From a virus, in the IMG/VR virus record IMGVR_UViG_3300033149_006035, positions 1 to 44,188 of that record: DNA of 44,188 nucleotides, one strand, 5' to 3'. The translations under genes were made by a program, and so were the position numbers. Under the pieces are notes generated by a model. The model was not told the origin of the DNA. It was given only the letters and a program-made list of their open reading frames with translations, and made no database searches. This document shows positions 1-8,563 of the stretch, piece after piece (positions within the stretch are counted from its first letter, which is position 1; every line of letters starts with the position of its first letter).

Positions 1-1
1 G

Positions 2-1192
2 ATCACCATGCTCAGGCGGCATGGCCACGAGGCTCATCTCTATGTATCTGAGAAGTACAACGGCGAGGAGTTCTCGCCCGGGATCCCGGTTCACAAAAAA
101 GTCCCTTTTGCTCACCTCACAGATTACACCTCTATCAAGTATCTGTCCCCTGAACACAAAATGACGGCAAAAGCGACTGCGAAGGTGCTGAAGGAAGAGC
201 TCTCCAGGTTCGACATGGTATGGACCCATGACTGGATATTTACCGGGTGGAATGTCCCTTACGGACTGGGCTGTCAGCTCGCCTGGCCGGACATGCCGGG
301 AACTGCATGGCTCCACTGGATCCACTCGGTTCCTTCCCACAGCCGCGATTTCTGGCAGATAAGGGCCTACGGCCCCAGGGCAAAGATAGTCTTCCCGAAC
401 AGGACCGACGCCCTCCTCGTCGCGGAGCAGTTCAAGGGCGAAATAGACGATGTCAGGCCGATCCACCATATCAAGGACTTGCGGACGTTTTATGATTTCA
501 GCGCAGACACCTGGCGCTTAATAGACCTTGTCCCCCAGGTCATGAGCGCCGACGTGGTCCAGGTCCTCCCTGCGTCTGCGGACCGGCTCAGCGCCAAGAG
601 GGTCAAGGAGGTGATCACCATATTCGGCCACATCAACAGGAGGGTGAACGAGGTCTGCCTCTTAATTGCCAACCAGTGGGCCACAGAAAGACAGCACAAG
701 GAGGACATAGCGAAATACTATGAGCACGCAAAGGCCTGCGGCCTTGAGCCGGGCCGGGACGTGGTTTTCACAAGCGACGTCATGCCGGAGTATAGGGTCG
801 GCATCCCCAAGCGTATGATCCGGGAGCTTTTGCTTTGCTCCAACCTTTTCATTTTCCCGACGAGGGAAGAGTCCTTCGGCCTGGTAGTGCCTGAAGCAGC
901 CCTCCACGGGGTCCAGCTCGTGCTCAATAGATCCTTGACCCAGCAGTACGAAGTGGCGGGGCACAATGCGCTTTTTTTCGACTTCGGCTCATACCGCCAT
1001 GAGCACCACAACAAGATGGGAGACAGGTATTACGCAGAGATAGCGATCATCATCCTCGGCAAGATGGCCAAGTCTGACGTGATCCGTTCCAAGACCTTTG
1101 CCCGGAAGTGCTACAACATGGACTACCTCTACCGGACAGAGTATGAGCCGGTCATGGGCGAGTCACTGACATGGGGGAGGAAAGCGGCATGA
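2..1192 (+). CDS. GT-B glycosyltransferase (GT4-like), 5' end cut by window
   Basis: Probable retaining glycosyltransferase that moves a sugar from a nucleotide donor to an acceptor in the cytoplasm. The frame is open from the first bases of the window. The first visible residues (ITMLRRHGHEAHLY) match the point where GT4 proteins already have a glycine-rich first strand behind them, so the true start lies upstream and the ATG at 8 is internal. The C-terminal half has the GT4 donor-binding signature near residues 285-300 (FPTREESFGLVVPEAALHG), with the E-x7-E pair that binds the nucleotide sugar. It ends by overlapping the next start (ATGA at 1189-1192), so it is translationally coupled to a run of glycosyltransferase and methyltransferase genes. 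The acceptor is unknown: host surface glycan, phage DNA and virion protein are all possible. Confidence 0.8.
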   Translation: MTMLRRHGHEAHLYVSEKYNGEEFSPGIPVHKKVPFAHLTDYTSIKYLSPEHKMTAKATAKVLKEELSRFDMVWTHDWIFTGWNVPYGLGCQLAWPDMPGTAWLHWIHSVPSHSRDFWQIRAYGPRAKIVFPNRTDALLVAEQFKGEIDDVRPIHHIKDLRTFYDFSADTWRLIDLVPQVMSADVVQVLPASADRLSAKRVKEVITIFGHINRRVNEVCLLIANQWATERQHKEDIAKYYEHAKACGLEPGRDVVFTSDVMPEYRVGIPKRMIRELLLCSNLFIFPTREESFGLVVPEAALHGVQLVLNRSLTQQYEVAGHNALFFDFGSYRHEHHNKMGDRYYAEIAIIILGKMAKSDVIRSKTFARKCYNMDYLYRTEYEPVMGESLTWGRKAA

Positions 1193-2307
1193 GACTGGTG
1201 TTCCTTTATTATTCGTACAAGCACGGGTATGGCCAGAACCAGGCATGGGATCCCCGTGTCGAATCGAAGAACTTTTACGCCGAGCGCTTCACCCAGGAGG
1301 GCTATTATAAATTAATCCAGTACATGGCCGAGCGCCGGATCATCGACGAGGCCCTGGTCGTCATCGAGTCAAGAGACAGGCCAGGATACCGCGCTTACAG
1401 CGACAGGGTCGACTGCCTTGTTATGCCGGATATAACAAAGAGTCTGGGAGAATTTATTAGAGGCAACGATATCATCTGGGTCAGAGGAGGCTTCAAACAT
1501 TGGCATGACTGGCTCGCCAGGATGCACGAGCTGGGGTTCTGGCTCATGGTCTATGCCGCCAACACGGGAAGGCAGAAGTGGAGGTTCTGGGATGTCGTTT
1601 TCAATGACCTGGAGGGACGAAATTATGTCGATGAGGTCGGCAGGGTCCACCTGGATTTCAGGAAGCCGGTCAACGATGAGATATTTTACCTGAACCCGAT
1701 GCCTGAGAGGTGGGACGTCATGATCGGCGCAAGCCGGGTTCACGACAGGAAAGGGCAGTGGCGGGTCATAGATGCCCTGGCCACATATAAAGAGCTCTAC
1801 AAGGAGCCGCTCAGGGCTGTCCTCCCTGGGCCGTTTTCAAGGGGCGTCGAGACGAACAGGATCCGCGACAAGATTCATTTTCACAACCTTCCCGTTGATG
1901 TCACGGGTGAGCTGCCCAGGGAAGACCTCGCGGTCGTTATGAACTCATCAAAAATATTTGTCGGCCTGGGAACCCACGGCCAGGGAGACCGCGGACCTAT
2001 AGAAGCGATGGCCTGCGGGTGCCCACTGCTAATCGGGTACCCTCAATATCATGCGCCATGGCTGACCGGAAATATGAGATATGCGCTGATTTCAAGCAAT
2101 CCCGAAAACCCGATAATAGTGGCCAAGGAGATGCGCAAAATGCTGGACAATTACACGCCCGATCTGCGCAGCAAAGTCAGCAAATACAGGGAACAGTGCG
2201 CCGGCATGATAACAGCGATTTTGCCGCGGATGGCCAGGCTTTTTTCCTTTTTCAAGGGCCACCCAAGGGCGGACCGAAAAAAGCTGGCTAAGGAGCTCGG
2301 ACTATGA
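1189..2307 (+). CDS. GT-B glycosyltransferase-like protein
   Basis: Second probable GT-B glycosyltransferase, about 372 residues. I place the start at the ATG at 1189 (MRLVFLYYSYKHGYG), overlapping the previous stop and preceded by GGGAGGAAAG; the ATG at 1171 lies farther inside the previous gene. The C-terminal half contains VGLGTHGQGDRGPIEAMACG, the usual position of the donor-binding loop, with an acidic residue before a GCPLLIGYP strand. The N-terminal acceptor domain is unusual, with an aromatic-rich start (FLYYSYKHGYGQNQAWD), so the acceptor may be specialised. It overlaps the next start by ATGA at 2304. The fold assignment is an inference from motif order and length. Confidence 0.7.
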   Translation: MRLVFLYYSYKHGYGQNQAWDPRVESKNFYAERFTQEGYYKLIQYMAERRIIDEALVVIESRDRPGYRAYSDRVDCLVMPDITKSLGEFIRGNDIIWVRGGFKHWHDWLARMHELGFWLMVYAANTGRQKWRFWDVVFNDLEGRNYVDEVGRVHLDFRKPVNDEIFYLNPMPERWDVMIGASRVHDRKGQWRVIDALATYKELYKEPLRAVLPGPFSRGVETNRIRDKIHFHNLPVDVTGELPREDLAVVMNSSKIFVGLGTHGQGDRGPIEAMACGCPLLIGYPQYHAPWLTGNMRYALISSNPENPIIVAKEMRKMLDNYTPDLRSKVSKYREQCAGMITAILPRMARLFSFFKGHPRADRKKLAKELGL

Positions 2308-2996
2308 AGAAACCCACGTTTTCCGCCGTTGTCCCGGTCGTCAACAGAAAAATGGCAAACCGGCTTTTCGCCTCCATTGATGACAATCTTTACGGGCCTG
2401 AAAAGGTAATCGTCATCGACAACACGCGCGGCCATAAGAGGCTGGAAATGAAGGCGTCTTTTTCCAACGTCCTAATGCTGAAGCCCAGTGAACCCCTCCC
2501 TGTCAACCCTTCATGGGAAATAGGGATCAGGCTGTCCGGGGACGTCAATTTTGTGAGCATCCTCAATGACGACGTGATCCTTGGGCCTGGTTTTTTTGAG
2601 TGGGTCGCCTGTGTCTTTGAGCGATATGCAGATGCGGGCGCGGTCTGCCCTCATACGCTGACGCCCGAGAACAGCGAAATCCCGGAACCCGGCATTCACC
2701 GGATGAAGAGGAAAGAGGGCTGGGCATTTACCATGCGAAAGGCGCTCCTCGACCAGATCCCGCCGATCCCGGAAGGGTGCAGGTATTTCTTTGGTGACAA
2801 CTGGTTCTGGTGGTTCACATACCGGAAGTTCAACATGCTCTGGTACAAGGATACAGGGAACGTCATATGGCATGAGGTCGGAGCATCCGTCAGAAAAATC
2901 GATGGATACCGCAGAATTAAGGAGAAAGAGAAAGAGGTATGCTCCAGGGCCTTGAGGGGGTATTTCCCGGGATCCAAGAAGGAGGCCAAGAGGTGA
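2304..2996 (+). CDS. GT-A (GT2-like) glycosyltransferase
   Basis: Short GT-A type glycosyltransferase, 230 residues. The N-terminus has the Rossmann-like strand and loop of family 2 (FSAVVPVVNRK, then VIVIDNTRG), and an LNDDV motif near residue 90 stands where the metal-binding DxD sits. An aromatic-rich segment (FFGDNWFWWFTYRKFNMLWY) lies near residues 165-185. The length suits a minimal GT-A domain without membrane segments, so it acts in the cytoplasm. It starts in ATGA overlap with the upstream gene and its stop overlaps the GTG of the next, so the set forms one operon. The sugar and acceptor cannot be read from the sequence. Confidence 0.72.
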   Translation: MKKPTFSAVVPVVNRKMANRLFASIDDNLYGPEKVIVIDNTRGHKRLEMKASFSNVLMLKPSEPLPVNPSWEIGIRLSGDVNFVSILNDDVILGPGFFEWVACVFERYADAGAVCPHTLTPENSEIPEPGIHRMKRKEGWAFTMRKALLDQIPPIPEGCRYFFGDNWFWWFTYRKFNMLWYKDTGNVIWHEVGASVRKIDGYRRIKEKEKEVCSRALRGYFPGSKKEAKR

Positions 2997-3521
2997 GGCC
3001 CAGGAAGTTCAGGCAGATGGAGTTTAGGGATCTCTTGATCGAGCTGATACAATTGCTCCAGCCGAGCGTGTATTGCGAGGTCGGGGTCAAGCGCGGATAT
3101 ACCTTCAACACAATAACCCCCCTGGTAAGCCTTGCCATTGCCGTGGACATAATGCCCCTGGATTGCATAGAAAAACCTTTGCCGGGCCGGAAGATAAAGA
3201 AATACCGGATGACTTCGGACGACTTCGCAAAAAAATACAAAGGTCCTCCCATAGACTTCCTGTAATGACGTTCTTCAAATAGGCAGGCATGTCAGGGACC
3301 AAACAGGGCTGATCTTCCTCCATGACACATACCCCGTTATTCCAGAACTGGCAGTGCCGGGGTATTGCCACAATGCGTGGGAGGCAGCCGAGTATTTCCA
3401 CAAGCACGGCGCAGAATACGGATTCGAGATAGTTACCCTGCCCGGGCCTTGGGCCGGGCTTTCCATCATGAGGAAGGTCGAGGCGGGGCACTTGCACTGG
3501 AGGAGCAATGAGGCCGCTTGA
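2993..3521 (+). CDS. Class I SAM methyltransferase, frameshifted
   Basis: SAM-dependent methyltransferase of the Methyltransf_24 kind. The start is GTG 2993, in GTGA overlap with the previous stop and 7 bases after AAGGAGG. The N-terminus holds the SAM motif (VYCEVGVKRGYTFNTITPLV) and AVDIMPLD. The frame stops at TAA 3263-3265 just after PPIDFL, but the next frame continues the fold at once: NDVLQIGRHVRDQTGLIFLHDTYPVIPEL, then GFEIVTLPGPWAGLSIMRKV, ending at 3521 and overlapping the next start. One missing base near 3263 is the simplest explanation. A programmed +1 shift at the stop is possible but has no other support. Its place among glycosyltransferases suggests O-methylation of a sugar. 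Confidence 0.72.
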
Positions 3522-4104
3522 AGATATATATGGCAAGAGGTTCTTTAAGGGCAGGCACCGCCTGAACTGGCGTGCGCCCATTGTATGCGGCGCCATAAAA
3601 GACGTATTTGAGCCGGCCTCGGTGATCGATGCGGGCTGTGCGACTGGCGACCTGGTGCTTCAGTTCATGACCATGTCGATTGACGCCTATGGCATAGAGG
3701 GATCCAGGGCGGTTATCCCATATCTTGAGTGCCCCATCGGCAGAGTGTTTTTCTACGACCTGCGTAAACCCCTGCCGGGGCCTTCGAGACGGTACGACCT
3801 TGCCATATCGTTCGAGGTGGCAGAGCACATCGAGCCTGAATATGCAGAGCAGTTCGTTTTAAACCTGGCCGGCCTCTCAGACCGCATCCTGATGTCCGCA
3901 GCGCCTCCGGGGCAGGGAGGGCACCATCACGTCAACTGCCAGCCGCCCGGATATTGGACCGAGATGTTCTGGCCACACGGGTTTTTCAGGAAGCCCAGGA
4001 TTGAGGGGCAATTCAGGATTCATCTTTCGCCCTGGGCTAAGAAAAAAGGGATCAAGGCATACTATGAGAACAGCCTGTATTTTGAAAGGAGAGCCTATGA
4101 TTGA
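3508..4104 (+). CDS. Class I SAM methyltransferase (Methyltransf_11/23-like)
   Basis: Methyltransferase of 198 residues. Motif I is VIDAGCATGDLVLQF near residues 37-51, followed by the acidic strand end AYGIEGSR (ribose-binding position) and YDLAISFEVAEHIEPE, the motif IV region of small-molecule methyltransferases. The start at 3508 overlaps the end of the frameshifted methyltransferase and follows a GGAGGAG run. The protein overlaps the next glycosyltransferase start at 4097. Such enzymes commonly cap or decorate sugars in glycan clusters; the substrate here is inferred from neighbours only. Confidence 0.78.
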   Translation: MRPLEDIYGKRFFKGRHRLNWRAPIVCGAIKDVFEPASVIDAGCATGDLVLQFMTMSIDAYGIEGSRAVIPYLECPIGRVFFYDLRKPLPGPSRRYDLAISFEVAEHIEPEYAEQFVLNLAGLSDRILMSAAPPGQGGHHHVNCQPPGYWTEMFWPHGFFRKPRIEGQFRIHLSPWAKKKGIKAYYENSLYFERRAYD

Positions 4105-4780
4105 GATCCTCATGACCGCGACAAAGCGCCCGGAGATCATCGAAAGAACCTTGAGGTCCTTTAAGGCTAACCTTTTCCGAAACATCCCGACGAAGGTAAT
4201 CGTCAATATAGACCCTGTCGGGCCTGGGACGACAAAGGATGTCCTGGACGTAATAGGGGAATACTTCCGGGTCAAGTCGGTCAACCTACCGGAGGTTCCC
4301 CATTTCGGCAAGGCCTTCAAGTGGGTGTGGTCACAGGCCGAGGCGGACCTCTGCTTCTGGCTGGAGGACGACTGGGAGCTTATCCGCCCGCTGAGCCTCC
4401 TCGACATGATGGAGGTCATGTTTGAAACCCCTGACCTGGCATCCTTGAGGCTCAACTGGAAGCCCACCAAGCAGTGGGCCATGAAGAACTGGAAGTTTTA
4501 TTTCCTCTGGGTTCAGGTCAACAAATCGGGCTTCTTTGAATGCCCCAGGAACGTCCGGAAATGCGCACAGTGGGTTGATGCCAACCTCAACCCTGAGAAG
4601 CAGTTCCACAACGGGAACGAGAAGCTGATCAGGGAGGTCCTTAAGTGGCGCTACGGCGTCTACGGGGGGCAGAACCAGCCGCCTTCGGTCAGAGACATCG
4701 GCAGGGAATGGATGATATCGCACGGCTATAGGAAGAAAGCGAACAAGGCCTGGTTCACCCAGTGGGAGGAGGTGGCGTAA
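4097..4780 (+). CDS. GT-A (GT2-like) glycosyltransferase
   Basis: GT-A glycosyltransferase of about 227 residues. The start is ATG 4097 (MIEILMTATKRPEIIERTL), after an AAAGGAGAG site and overlapping the previous stop; an open frame extends upstream to 4001 but lies inside the methyltransferase gene. Family features are the N-terminal strand ILMTATKRPEIIERTLRSF, NIDPVGPG at the nucleotide-binding position, and FWLEDDWEL near residue 90 as the DxD-like metal site. The stop overlaps the next start (TAATG at 4778-4782). It probably adds one sugar in the glycan made by this cluster. Confidence 0.75.
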   Translation: MIEILMTATKRPEIIERTLRSFKANLFRNIPTKVIVNIDPVGPGTTKDVLDVIGEYFRVKSVNLPEVPHFGKAFKWVWSQAEADLCFWLEDDWELIRPLSLLDMMEVMFETPDLASLRLNWKPTKQWAMKNWKFYFLWVQVNKSGFFECPRNVRKCAQWVDANLNPEKQFHNGNEKLIREVLKWRYGVYGGQNQPPSVRDIGREWMISHGYRKKANKAWFTQWEEVA

Positions 4781-5640
4781 TGGCGAAGCTGTCTGTGATC
4801 ATGCCTTTTGCGAACGAGTATCCCCAGGTGATCTTCACCATCCGGGCGATCGCTGAGGAGCTGATGGGCAAGGTGGACTTCGAGATCATCGCGGTGGACA
4901 ACTACTGCGCCGAGCTGCACAACCAGAAAAAGACCGTCAAGGTCAGGCGGAATGGGGAAGAGCTGGAGCATGTCGAATCAAAGCAGTACCCGGACAGAGG
5001 AGGGGAGGTCGTCGAGGGATCCCAGAGGGCCTGCTCGCCCTGGCTGAAGTACGTCAAGTATGATGAAAAGCTCTCTCACTGGAACGCGAAGAACGCGGGG
5101 ATCTGCGAGGCGACAGGCGAGTTTTTCTATTTTGTTGACGCCCACGTCATGCCCAGCCGGGACTCCATCTCCCAGATGTTCCTTTACTATGAGAAGCACT
5201 GGCAGGAACTTAACGGCACTATTGCGCTGCCCCTGACCTACAAGATCCTTGAAAGCCGGCGCCTCATTTACAAGCTCTTCATCGAGGACGACGGCACGGT
5301 CCACTACAAGTTTACGCCCCTCCGCAAGGTGGACGAGCCCTTCCGCGTCCCCTGCATGTCGGCCTGCGGGGTCATGATGCACAGGTCAATAATGGAGGGC
5401 CTGGGCGGAGGGTGGCCGGAGCGCCTGGGGATCTATGGCGGCGGGGAGAACTTCTTGAACTTTGTCCTCGCTACCCAGGGCCGTACCGTCAATATTTATC
5501 CCTTCGGTACGCTTTATCACCACGGGGATCCCCGGGAGTATTACTGGAACTGGACGGACTACACCAGGAACCGGGCCGTCGCCAACTACATGATAGGCGG
5601 GGAGGGGGAGTGCTCGGCAGGATCAGGGCCGAGGTGCTAG
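4780..5640 (+). CDS. GT2-family glycosyltransferase, C-terminus frameshifted
   Basis: Family 2 glycosyltransferase. The start is ATG 4780 (MAKLSVIMPFANEYPQVIFTIRAI) in TAATG overlap with the previous gene. Features are FEIIAVDNYC (nucleotide binding), FFYFVDAHVMPSRDSI (DxH in place of DxD) and GLGGGWPERLGIYGGGENFLNFVL (acceptor loop). The frame ends at 5640 after GGEGECSAGSGPRC, but the -1 frame reads on as a sensible C-terminus from about 5608 to 5777 (VLGRIRAEVLESCTGHREKI, then SIQTWVEKCILEGWLENT). One lost base in the G-rich stretch 5597-5611 would explain this, so the true gene probably ends at 5777. It is the last gene of the glycan cluster and faces the TIR gene tail to tail. Confidence 0.75.
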   Translation: MAKLSVIMPFANEYPQVIFTIRAIAEELMGKVDFEIIAVDNYCAELHNQKKTVKVRRNGEELEHVESKQYPDRGGEVVEGSQRACSPWLKYVKYDEKLSHWNAKNAGICEATGEFFYFVDAHVMPSRDSISQMFLYYEKHWQELNGTIALPLTYKILESRRLIYKLFIEDDGTVHYKFTPLRKVDEPFRVPCMSACGVMMHRSIMEGLGGGWPERLGIYGGGENFLNFVLATQGRTVNIYPFGTLYHHGDPREYYWNWTDYTRNRAVANYMIGGEGECSAGSGPRC

Positions 5641-5815
5641 AGTCATGCACAGGACATAGGGAGAAGATCCGGAGGACGCAGAAAATGTCGATACAGACCT
5701 GGGTGGAGAAGTGCATCCTGGAGGGGTGGCTGGAGAATACGGAGATAGTTCAAAAATTCAGGTCGAGCTGTTGTTAATCAAATACCATGTGACGCACTAA
5801 ATAATCTGCTTCTTA

Positions 5816-6802
5816 CTAAAAAGGATCAGGAGGTTTAATTTCCCCTTTATCTGCACGGTTGATAAGGTTTAGGAAGAGCTTAAGACAATAATCAGCAACT
5901 TCGCCCGATGTGAAAAAGCGTTTTGGATCCGATTTCAGACGCCAACCCCATGTTCCATCAGGTTTAACATCAGGCTCAAACATAAACCTATTAAGCTCTT
6001 TAGGTTCAGCGAAAGGAAAACGGTCTCTTTCTTGAGGCAGACGAACCTGACCATTCATTTCTTGTATTACGAGCTGCGCATAGTTAAGGCTATTTCTATA
6101 AGGTGGTCGGAAAAAAGCCGTAAGGCTCACGCGACCATTTGTTAGACCAATGGATTCATCATTTGATCCTACCATTATTTTTAGTCTCGGTGAGCTTTCA
6201 TTAATATCATTAACAAGTCGAGTTATTTCAGAGTAGATCGCTTTTGCTTCCTTTTTAGCGGCACCAACGCCTTCGATTGATGCCAAGAGCCGATTTCTTT
6301 TTTCTCGTTCCCTGATTTCCCTTTCTAATCTTTTTGCCCTATGAACCGCATCTTCTTTGCGATATTGACTTCCAAGCCCTTGAGCTCTTGTCTTTATGGC
6401 GCCAATTGCCTGTTCAATACCATAATCTTCGAGGCTCAACCTAATTCTTGTTTCAGGCAACCATGGTGGAGCTTTGCTCTTATTGTCCATCATTACAAAT
6501 AAAAGCCAATCCCAACCTTCTTTTAGGAAACGATCTTTAATAGCTCCTTCTTCTATCCTGGTCCAAGGAGTTTCCCCCCAACCATCTCGATATAACACAA
6601 CTACCAACCTTGAATCTTCACGGAATGCCTTCCGAAAAGATTCAGTTCCATCGGTTCCAGCAAGATCTTCTTGCTTTTTCGAATAGATGAATACATCGAA
6701 ATGTGGACTAAGCCGGTCATAGAGATACGAAGCTGTTTCTTCATCCTGTGAAAGAAATGAAATCGCTATGTCATACCCATAATCTATGTTTTTAGTATTC
6801 AT
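5816..6802 (-). CDS. TIR-domain protein, probable NAD+-hydrolysing conflict effector
   Basis: 328 residues. The first ~130 form a TIR domain: YDIAISFLSQDEETASYLYDRL (box 1), FDVFIYSKKQEDLAG (BB loop), SRLVVVLYRDGWGETPWTRIEEGAI with the W-x-x-x-E pair where the NADase glutamate sits, then WDWLLFVMMD. A charged coil (EREIREREKRNRL) follows, and then a ~150-residue C-terminal domain I do not recognise (SSPRLKIMVGSNDESIGLT to WGWRLKSDPKRFFTSGEVADYCLKLF), which may sense or bind a trigger. Bacterial TIR proteins commonly deplete NAD+ or make signal nucleotides during anti-phage defence. The region is visibly AT-richer than the phage core. A small gene lies 52 bases upstream on the same strand. Confidence 0.82.
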   Translation of the reverse strand: MNTKNIDYGYDIAISFLSQDEETASYLYDRLSPHFDVFIYSKKQEDLAGTDGTESFRKAFREDSRLVVVLYRDGWGETPWTRIEEGAIKDRFLKEGWDWLLFVMMDNKSKAPPWLPETRIRLSLEDYGIEQAIGAIKTRAQGLGSQYRKEDAVHRAKRLEREIREREKRNRLLASIEGVGAAKKEAKAIYSEITRLVNDINESSPRLKIMVGSNDESIGLTNGRVSLTAFFRPPYRNSLNYAQLVIQEMNGQVRLPQERDRFPFAEPKELNRFMFEPDVKPDGTWGWRLKSDPKRFFTSGEVADYCLKLFLNLINRADKGEIKPPDPF

Positions 6803-6854
6803 AGATTTGTTAGTGATTCAATCTTGGAGCTAAATGCTTAGAAGCTTGTTTCAT

Positions 6855-7169
6855 TTATGCTTGTGAATTATATCCTAATTCATGAAGTCTCTTCTTCGCA
6901 ATCTCTAATTCTTCTTCTGTGAATAAATTGTTCCAGGGGCTTTTTAATATCGTCGCTTCCATCGAAATATCTAGCCTTCCACAATGCCATAGTGCTATGA
7001 GGCCTTCTTGCGACCCAGGAGAATGAAGCAGTGCTTTTGCCGCTTCCAGTCCTCCATATCTATTGACCATTTCCAAGAATCTTGTGGCATTATAATTACA
7101 CTCGGACTTTGTCCTTTCGTAGATCACCATCATCATCCTGTGAAATTGTACTTTAATGTCCTGATTCAT
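6855..7169 (-). CDS. Small conserved protein upstream of TIR gene
   Basis: 104-residue protein, mostly helical and soluble by composition. The conserved-looking part is ATRFLEMVNRYGGLEAAKAL, then LIALWHCGRLDISMEATIL and FTEEELEIAKKRLHELGY. I know this pattern only as a family of hypothetical proteins that recurs beside mobile or defence genes and cannot assign a function. It lies 52 bases upstream of the TIR gene on the same strand and has the same AT-rich composition, so the two may form a transcription unit. No signal peptide or membrane segment is visible. Confidence 0.6.
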   Translation of the reverse strand: MNQDIKVQFHRMMMVIYERTKSECNYNATRFLEMVNRYGGLEAAKALLHSPGSQEGLIALWHCGRLDISMEATILKSPWNNLFTEEELEIAKKRLHELGYNSQA

Positions 7170-7261
7170 TTCCTAGCATTTGCTTAATGCTGTTGATGCG
7201 CAGATGGCAAAGGCGCGCAGCGGAAAAGGCATTCAGCGTTCAAACTGTTATTAGGCTGCTA

Positions 7262-7645
7262 TCACTGAACCAATTCAATACTTTTTATTGTCTCGTCGTC
7301 TTTTTCGTAGGTGACTTTTACCACAATGAATTGTTTTTTCCCTTTGGAACCTTCAATTGGTGTGCCAGCCACTTCCCAGATCCCTAAAGTAACCACATCA
7401 AGTATGCCATGCATAGCGGCTCTAGCTGTGGAACCTGTCGCTTTTCTGAATTTGTAAGTCTCGATCAATACACCATTTTCATCCCTTTTGGAGTCAATAG
7501 GTTCTGCCCCCTTGGAACTTAAACATGCCTTTGTCTTACACTGAGTAACCTCTTCAATGCATACTCCTTCTTTCTTTCCCGCCATGTAGACAGAGCAGGA
7601 ACTTAAGATGAGTGCGAAAATTAAAACGTAAGGCAACCTTGTCAT
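7262..7645 (-). CDS. Small lipoprotein
   Basis: 127 residues. A type II signal peptide is clear: MTRLPYVLIFALILSSC with the lipobox LSSC, so the mature protein should start at Cys17 and be lipid-anchored. The mature part has two more cysteines (C-IEEVTQC-KTKAC region), a glycine/alanine-rich segment (STARAAMHGILDVVTLGIWEV) and a C-terminal strand-rich part (KKQFIVVKVTYEKDDETIKSIELV). An AGGAGGAAAAA site precedes the start. It sits at the distal end of the leftward early region, where temperate phages carry lysogenic conversion genes; phage lipoproteins often block superinfection, but here that is an inference. Confidence 0.72.
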   Translation of the reverse strand: MTRLPYVLIFALILSSCSVYMAGKKEGVCIEEVTQCKTKACLSSKGAEPIDSKRDENGVLIETYKFRKATGSTARAAMHGILDVVTLGIWEVAGTPIEGSKGKKQFIVVKVTYEKDDETIKSIELVQ

Positions 7646-7697
7646 TTTTCCTCCTCCAATTCTCTAAAGGACAGTTTACGTGATGTTCAACTAATGG

Positions 7698-8141
7698 TTA
7701 TGCCTTGTCCTGCAATGTTTGGACCTGGTTCTTGACTGACATAGGATTGGTTATGCCATGAAAGGTGACCTCGATGCCGCTGCCTCCGGCGCTACTGAAC
7801 TCCAGGTTGCCAACGCCGAATATCCTTTGGAATATTGACTGTTTCAGGTTCACATTCCGCAGGTCCTTGATCCGCACTGACTTAATGTTGCGGGCAATGA
7901 TGCCGTGGCGGCTTTCGATGGTATCTGAAGCGATGGTGAATTTCCATGAATATCTCCGGTACAAAATAACCAGTATTGCCAGGATAAAGATTATCAAGAG
8001 TATCCATTGAAGAGACACGCTGTCAGGAGTTTCTGTATTTGAAACTCCGACCAGAGTGCTGATGAAAGCGAGGAAAAGCAGGATTGCGATTAAAATGGCA
8101 AGCCATTGGTTACGCCAGGCGGGCCTTCCTACGTAGTTCAT
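7698..8141 (-). CDS. bPH2-domain membrane protein (YdbT-like)
   Basis: 147 residues with two transmembrane helices near residues 12-34 (WLAILIAILLFLAFISTLVGV) and 43-62 (SLQWILLIIFILAILVILY), then a bacterial PH-type domain: WKFTIASDTIESRHGIIARN, SVRIKDLRNVNLKQSIFQRIFGVGNLEFSS. This is the usual arrangement of bPH2 (DUF304) proteins, inner-membrane proteins of unclear biochemical role. In a phage it may be a membrane conversion factor. A GGAGG-type site precedes the start, and the gene lies 10 bases from the small gene on its right, so it appears to belong to the PL operon. Confidence 0.75.
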   Translation of the reverse strand: MNYVGRPAWRNQWLAILIAILLFLAFISTLVGVSNTETPDSVSLQWILLIIFILAILVILYRRYSWKFTIASDTIESRHGIIARNIKSVRIKDLRNVNLKQSIFQRIFGVGNLEFSSAGGSGIEVTFHGITNPMSVKNQVQTLQDKA

Positions 8142-8151
8142 TTTTGCCTCC

Positions 8152-8337
8152 TTACTCCGGCAGGCTATCGACTGGGACGAGCTTCTCCCCCTCCATGCGC
8201 TTCAGCTCTTCCGCCGCTTTCTTATCTCCCTTCTCGGCGGCCCTCTGAAGCCGGGCTGCCCTGATCCAGTCGTCGTTGAGCTCGTCGGTGAGGTCGATGG
8301 TCATGACGGGTTCGTCTCTCAATTTTTGCTTAGTCAT
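8152..8337 (-). CDS. Small hypothetical protein
   Basis: 61 residues, charged and helical (DDWIRAARLQRAAEKGDKKA), without a recognised domain. The start follows AGGAGAATAATCGAA, a good ribosome binding site. It lies between the bPH2 gene and another small gene on the same strand, so it is likely a late gene of the leftward early operon. Confidence 0.55.
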   Translation of the reverse strand: MTKQKLRDEPVMTIDLTDELNDDWIRAARLQRAAEKGDKKAAEELKRMEGEKLVPVDSLPE

Positions 8338-8369
8338 TTCGATTATTCTCCTATCAATTTATATTACAT

Positions 8370-8549
8370 TTAACTAAATTTGTCAACGTTGTGACAATCA
8401 TCATCTAAGGCCTTCCACAGCTCTGCCCAGCGGCCCTGGATGTATTCTTCCTGTAGGCGCCCGAAATAGTCGGGGTCTGCCGGCTTATCGTCGTTGTGCC
8501 TGGCAAGGCCGTTTTCTTCGGGTTCAAAATAGTCTTGGTGTAATTTCAT
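8370..8549 (-). CDS. Small hypothetical protein
   Basis: I place the start at the ATG at 8549 (MKLHQDYFEPEENGLARHND), giving 59 residues; the open frame extends to 8663 but the upstream part overlaps a better small membrane ORF in another frame. The protein is acidic and rich in Asp, Glu and Trp, with no recognised domain. It ends about 30 bases before the next gene of the leftward operon. Confidence 0.45.
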   Translation of the reverse strand: MKLHQDYFEPEENGLARHNDDKPADPDYFGRLQEEYIQGRWAELWKALDDDCHNVDKFS

Positions 8550-8563
8550 AAGGAACCCGCCCC

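Noticed and set aside
3261-3300. Programmed +1 frameshift in the methyltransferase gene
   Set aside because: The stop follows CTG without a known shift stimulator, and several similar breaks elsewhere point to assembly indels.
7170-7261. An integron attC site near the TIR/lipoprotein cargo
   Set aside because: The sequence has GTTATTAGGC-like bases but not the paired core sites and inverted structure expected of attC, and no integron integrase is visible.
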